From Saprospiraceae bacterium (lineage in GTDB: Bacteria; Bacteroidota; Bacteroidia; Chitinophagales; Saprospiraceae): a stretch of 64,000 nt of DNA. Each line of letters starts with the position of its first letter. Position 1 is the first letter of the stretch. The translations under genes were made by a program, and so were the position numbers. Shown here piece by piece: positions 62,059-64,000 of this stretch. The notes under the pieces were generated by a model that was given only the letters and a program-made list of their open reading frames with translations, had not been told where the DNA came from and ran no database searches. The stretch lies in the NCBI GenBank assembly GCA_020629715.1, contig JAHDCU010000004.1:310001-374000 (forward strand), read 5' to 3'.

Positions 62059-62736
62059 ATGGAATCACCGATGTTATATTTAGTGCCTACACCTATTGGT
62101 AATTTAGAAGATATGAGTCCTAGATCTATCAAGGTACTGACGGAAGTCTCCTTGATCTTATCAGAAGATACTCGTAACACCGGAAAACTTCTCAAGCATT
62201 TTGAAATCGAGACTAAACAAACGGCTTATCATGCACATAATGAACATCGCTTGACGGAGCGCTTTATAGAGGTACTTAAAAACGGTCAATCTATAGCACT
62301 AGTATCCGATGCTGGCACCCCTGGCATTTCTGATCCTGGTTATATGTTGGTTAAGTCAGCTATTGAGCAAAATATAAAGCTCACTGTACTCCCAGGAGCT
62401 ACGGCATTTGTACCTGCTCTTGTAATGTCTGGTTTTCCGTGCAATCGTTTTTATTTTGAAGGATTCTTACCTCAGAAAAAAGGTCGTATGACTCGATGGT
62501 TGGCTTTGAAAGAACTCAAAACAACTTTGGTGTTGTACGAGTCTCCGCATCGCATCATTAAGCTTGTCAAAGAATGTATAGAGCATCTTGGTGAAGAAAC
62601 GCAGATATCTATCTCTAGAGAGATCAGTAAGTTGTATGAAGAAAATATTCGTGGTGTTGCTAAAGATGTTATCCTGGATCTTGAAAAACGTGCAAGTATC
62701 AAGGGAGAGATCGTAGTAGTAATCAACAATAATTAG
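62059..62736 (+). CDS. rsmI: 16S rRNA (cytidine(1402)-2'-O)-methyltransferase RsmI
   Basis: 225 residues. RsmI transfers a methyl group from SAM to the 2'-O of C1402 in 16S rRNA, near the P site. Family motifs: LYLVPTPIGNLEDMSPR at the N-terminus, LILSEDTRNTGKLLKHF, DAGTPGISDPGYMLV, VLPGATAFVPALVMSGFP, EGFLPQKKGRMTRW and YESPHRIIKLV. It has the tetrapyrrole methylase fold. It is shorter than E. coli RsmI (286) because the C-terminal extension is missing, as is usual in Bacteroidota. The ATG at 62059 is used; a second ATG four codons later (62071) is also possible. It is divergent from the T9SS type B operon, and is followed by the palindrome array. Confidence 0.97.
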   Translation: MESPMLYLVPTPIGNLEDMSPRSIKVLTEVSLILSEDTRNTGKLLKHFEIETKQTAYHAHNEHRLTERFIEVLKNGQSIALVSDAGTPGISDPGYMLVKSAIEQNIKLTVLPGATAFVPALVMSGFPCNRFYFEGFLPQKKGRMTRWLALKELKTTLVLYESPHRIIKLVKECIEHLGEETQISISREISKLYEENIRGVAKDVILDLEKRASIKGEIVVVINNN

Positions 62737-62754
62737 CATTATCAATTTATTTAA

Positions 62755-63053
62755 ATGAATCAATTAACGTTAATTAGCTCAGTATAATGAATCAATTAAC
62801 GTTAATTAGCTCAATAGTATAATTGTTTGTTTGAAGCTATTAATACCTATCACAGGTATTAATAGCTTCAAAATAAATCCAAAATCGAATTACTGCACTA
62901 ATTAACGTTAATTAGAATATCACAATGAAACAAATAACGTTAATTAGCTCATTTCATGTTGAAATACCTTGTGGGAATAGCATGATTACTGAAATAATTA
63001 ACGTAAATTAGTTCAGTATAATGAAGCAAATAACGTTAATTAGCTCAATATGA
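62755..63053 (+). repeat. Array of six palindromes (AATTAACGTTAATTAG type) with 32-bp phasing
   Basis: Copies start at 62762, 62794, 62900, 62932, 62996 and 63028. The spacings are 32, 106, 32, 64 and 32 bp, all close to whole helical turns. Copies 1-3 read AATTAACGTTAATTAG, copies 4 and 6 AAATAACGTTAATTAG and copy 5 AATTAACGTAAATTAG. Copies 1, 2, 4 and 6 are preceded by ATGAAnCA and followed by CTCA, so each contains a 7-bp-offset ATG. GTATAATGAA links copies 1 to 2 and 5 to 6. The array fills the gap between rsmI and the ATPase start. It resembles iterons or an operator cluster; binding protein unknown. Confidence 0.9.
62830..62872. other. Nineteen-bp perfect hairpin inside the palindrome array
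   Basis: TTTGAAGCTATTAATACCT (62830-62848) and AGGTATTAATAGCTTCAAA (62854-62872) pair perfectly around the loop ATCAC. It lies between palindromes 2 and 3, 94 bp after the rsmI stop. No T-run follows it on either strand, so it is not a standard terminator, though it may still end rsmI transcripts. Confidence 0.8.
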
Positions 63054-64000
63054 GTATTCTTATCAGAAATATTGAAGTAGATTTCATAAAAAATATGCGA
63101 CCTAATAAGGTTACCATATTACTAGGTCCAAGGAGAATAGGGAAAACGATATTGATCAAAAATATGCTACAAAATACGACTGAGCCATACATACTTTTAA
63201 ATGGTGAAGATATCAATACGCATGAATTACTAGCTAGACGCAGCGTCGAAAACTATAAGTCAATATTGGGCGTAAAACGGCTCTTAGTGATAGATGAGGC
63301 ACAAAACATACCAGACATAGGGAATATACTTAAGCTCATGATCGACGAGATCACAGGACTCAGGATACTCATCACAGGATCTTCAGCATTTGATATCGAA
63401 AATAAAACTGGAGAACCGCTAACTGGCAGGAAAATCACAAGACGGTTATTTCCCATATCTGAGTCAGAGTACCAACAAATAGAATCTCCGCTAACATGGA
63501 CTGACGGACTGAGACATAGACTTATATATGGCAACTACCCAGAGCTACTCCATATGGAGAATCAAGCTGATAAAACACGATATCTCAATGAACTGGTAAC
63601 ATCTTACCTCATGAAGGATATTCTAGCCCTGGAGAATATTCGTAATTCTGAAAAAATAGTATCTCTTTTAAGGTTGCTGGCCTTCCAGGTAGGGAGCATG
63701 GTATCTACCTCTGAGCTTGGTCAGAAATTGGGTATGAGTGTAAATACGGTTAGTAAATATCTCGATCTGCTGACCAAGGTATTCGTGATACATCGAGTAG
63801 GTGGATTTAGTCGGAATCTGAGAAAAGAAATCACCAAAAGTAATCGTTGGTTTTTCTATGACAATGGCATCCGAAATATACTGACCGCTAATATGAATCC
63901 CATAGACCTACGTAATGATCAAGGCCTACTCTGGGAAAACTATATCATAAGTGAGCGGCTCAAATACCAAAGCTATAATGGAATGGTATCCAATAACTAC
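63050..64000 (+). CDS. AAA_14/DUF4143-family ATPase, cut by the right edge
   Basis: 317 codons are present; the C-terminus is outside the window. The family is a common prokaryotic P-loop ATPase with a winged-helix and a DUF4143 C-terminal region; its cellular role is unknown. Walker A is LLGPRRIGKT (residues 24-33), Walker B RLLVIDEAQN (about 78-87), and sensor 1 ILITGSSAF. GRKITRRLFPISESEY and LIYGNYPELL are the typical next blocks. A winged-helix stretch reads VSTSELGQKLGMSVNTVSKYLDLL, and RWFFYDNGIRNIL is the DUF4143 end seen here. The ATG at 63050 is fixed by an in-frame TAG 9 bp upstream. It overlaps (ATGA, 63050-63053) the stop of a 10-codon ORF in the palindrome array. Confidence 0.9.
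   Translation, partial: MSILIRNIEVDFIKNMRPNKVTILLGPRRIGKTILIKNMLQNTTEPYILLNGEDINTHELLARRSVENYKSILGVKRLLVIDEAQNIPDIGNILKLMIDEITGLRILITGSSAFDIENKTGEPLTGRKITRRLFPISESEYQQIESPLTWTDGLRHRLIYGNYPELLHMENQADKTRYLNELVTSYLMKDILALENIRNSEKIVSLLRLLAFQVGSMVSTSELGQKLGMSVNTVSKYLDLLTKVFVIHRVGGFSRNLRKEITKSNRWFFYDNGIRNILTANMNPIDLRNDQGLLWENYIISERLKYQSYNGMVSNNY

Noticed and set aside
62755-63053. CRISPR array or integron attC sites
   Set aside because: The repeats are only 16 bp, imperfect and spaced 32, 64 or 106 bp with partly repeated spacers; no cas gene or integrase is present and the attC core consensus (RYYYAAC/GTTRRRY) is not matched.
63253-63534. Minus-strand 93-codon frame in the ATPase gene
   Set aside because: It lies fully antisense to the ATPase coding sequence with visible Walker motifs, and has no recognisable motif itself.

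Overview
The window is 64 kb of AT-rich DNA from a member of the Bacteroidota. A Saprospiria-like bacterium is my best guess, but this rests on protein style only; there is no rRNA gene to test it. The evidence is: type IX secretion (T9SS) C-terminal sorting tails on several proteins, a gliding-motility-associated (type B) C-terminal domain, SprB-like, DUF11, SdrD_B-like and HYR-like surface repeats, an LptC next to a CNNM/GldE-like protein, and TAnnTTTG promoter-like boxes. I found no rRNA, tRNA, CRISPR array, transposase or prophage gene.

Region 1 (1-44045) is dominated by three giant secreted proteins. A minus-strand frame runs open from 13103 off the left edge (at least 4367 residues, about forty HYR-like modules). 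A second minus-strand gene (30182-14076, 5368 residues) carries 27 DUF11-like repeats, four SdrD_B-like domains and a T9SS tail. A divergent plus-strand gene (30519-44045, about 4508 residues) combines SdrD_B-like and DUF11 repeats with a T9SS tail. Between the two minus-strand giants sits a small protein with a formylglycine-generating-enzyme (FGE/SUMF1-like) fold that lacks one of the two copper-binding cysteines. The giants contain very regular repeats: 993-bp super-repeats, an exact 429-bp period, and four 423-bp copies that read as identical. They resemble SprB-class gliding or adhesion proteins in size and secretion route; their function here is inferred.

Region 2 (44046-52400) is mostly housekeeping and single genes: purL, a TRIC/UPF0126 membrane protein, an unrecognised lipoprotein, a secreted cyanophycinase-like serine peptidase with a possible T9SS tail, and an outer-membrane beta-barrel protein.

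Region 3 (52755-61893) holds a CNNM-type transporter, a secreted GH16 glucanase with a T9SS tail followed closely by a GT39-like membrane glycosyltransferase, and a deoxynucleoside kinase. Convergent to the kinase is a three-gene minus-strand unit: a type B T9SS cargo protein, LptC and a GldE-like CNNM protein, with an ATGA overlap and a 16-bp gap.

Region 4 (62059-64000) has rsmI, then an array of six AATTAACGTTAATTAG-type palindromes spaced in multiples of about one helical turn (32, 106, 32, 64, 32 bp) and interrupted by a 19-bp perfect hairpin. The array ends at the start codon of an AAA_14/DUF4143 ATPase cut by the right edge. This array and the three-giant locus are the most unusual things in the window. 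I see no complete, clearly novel defence or catalytic system.
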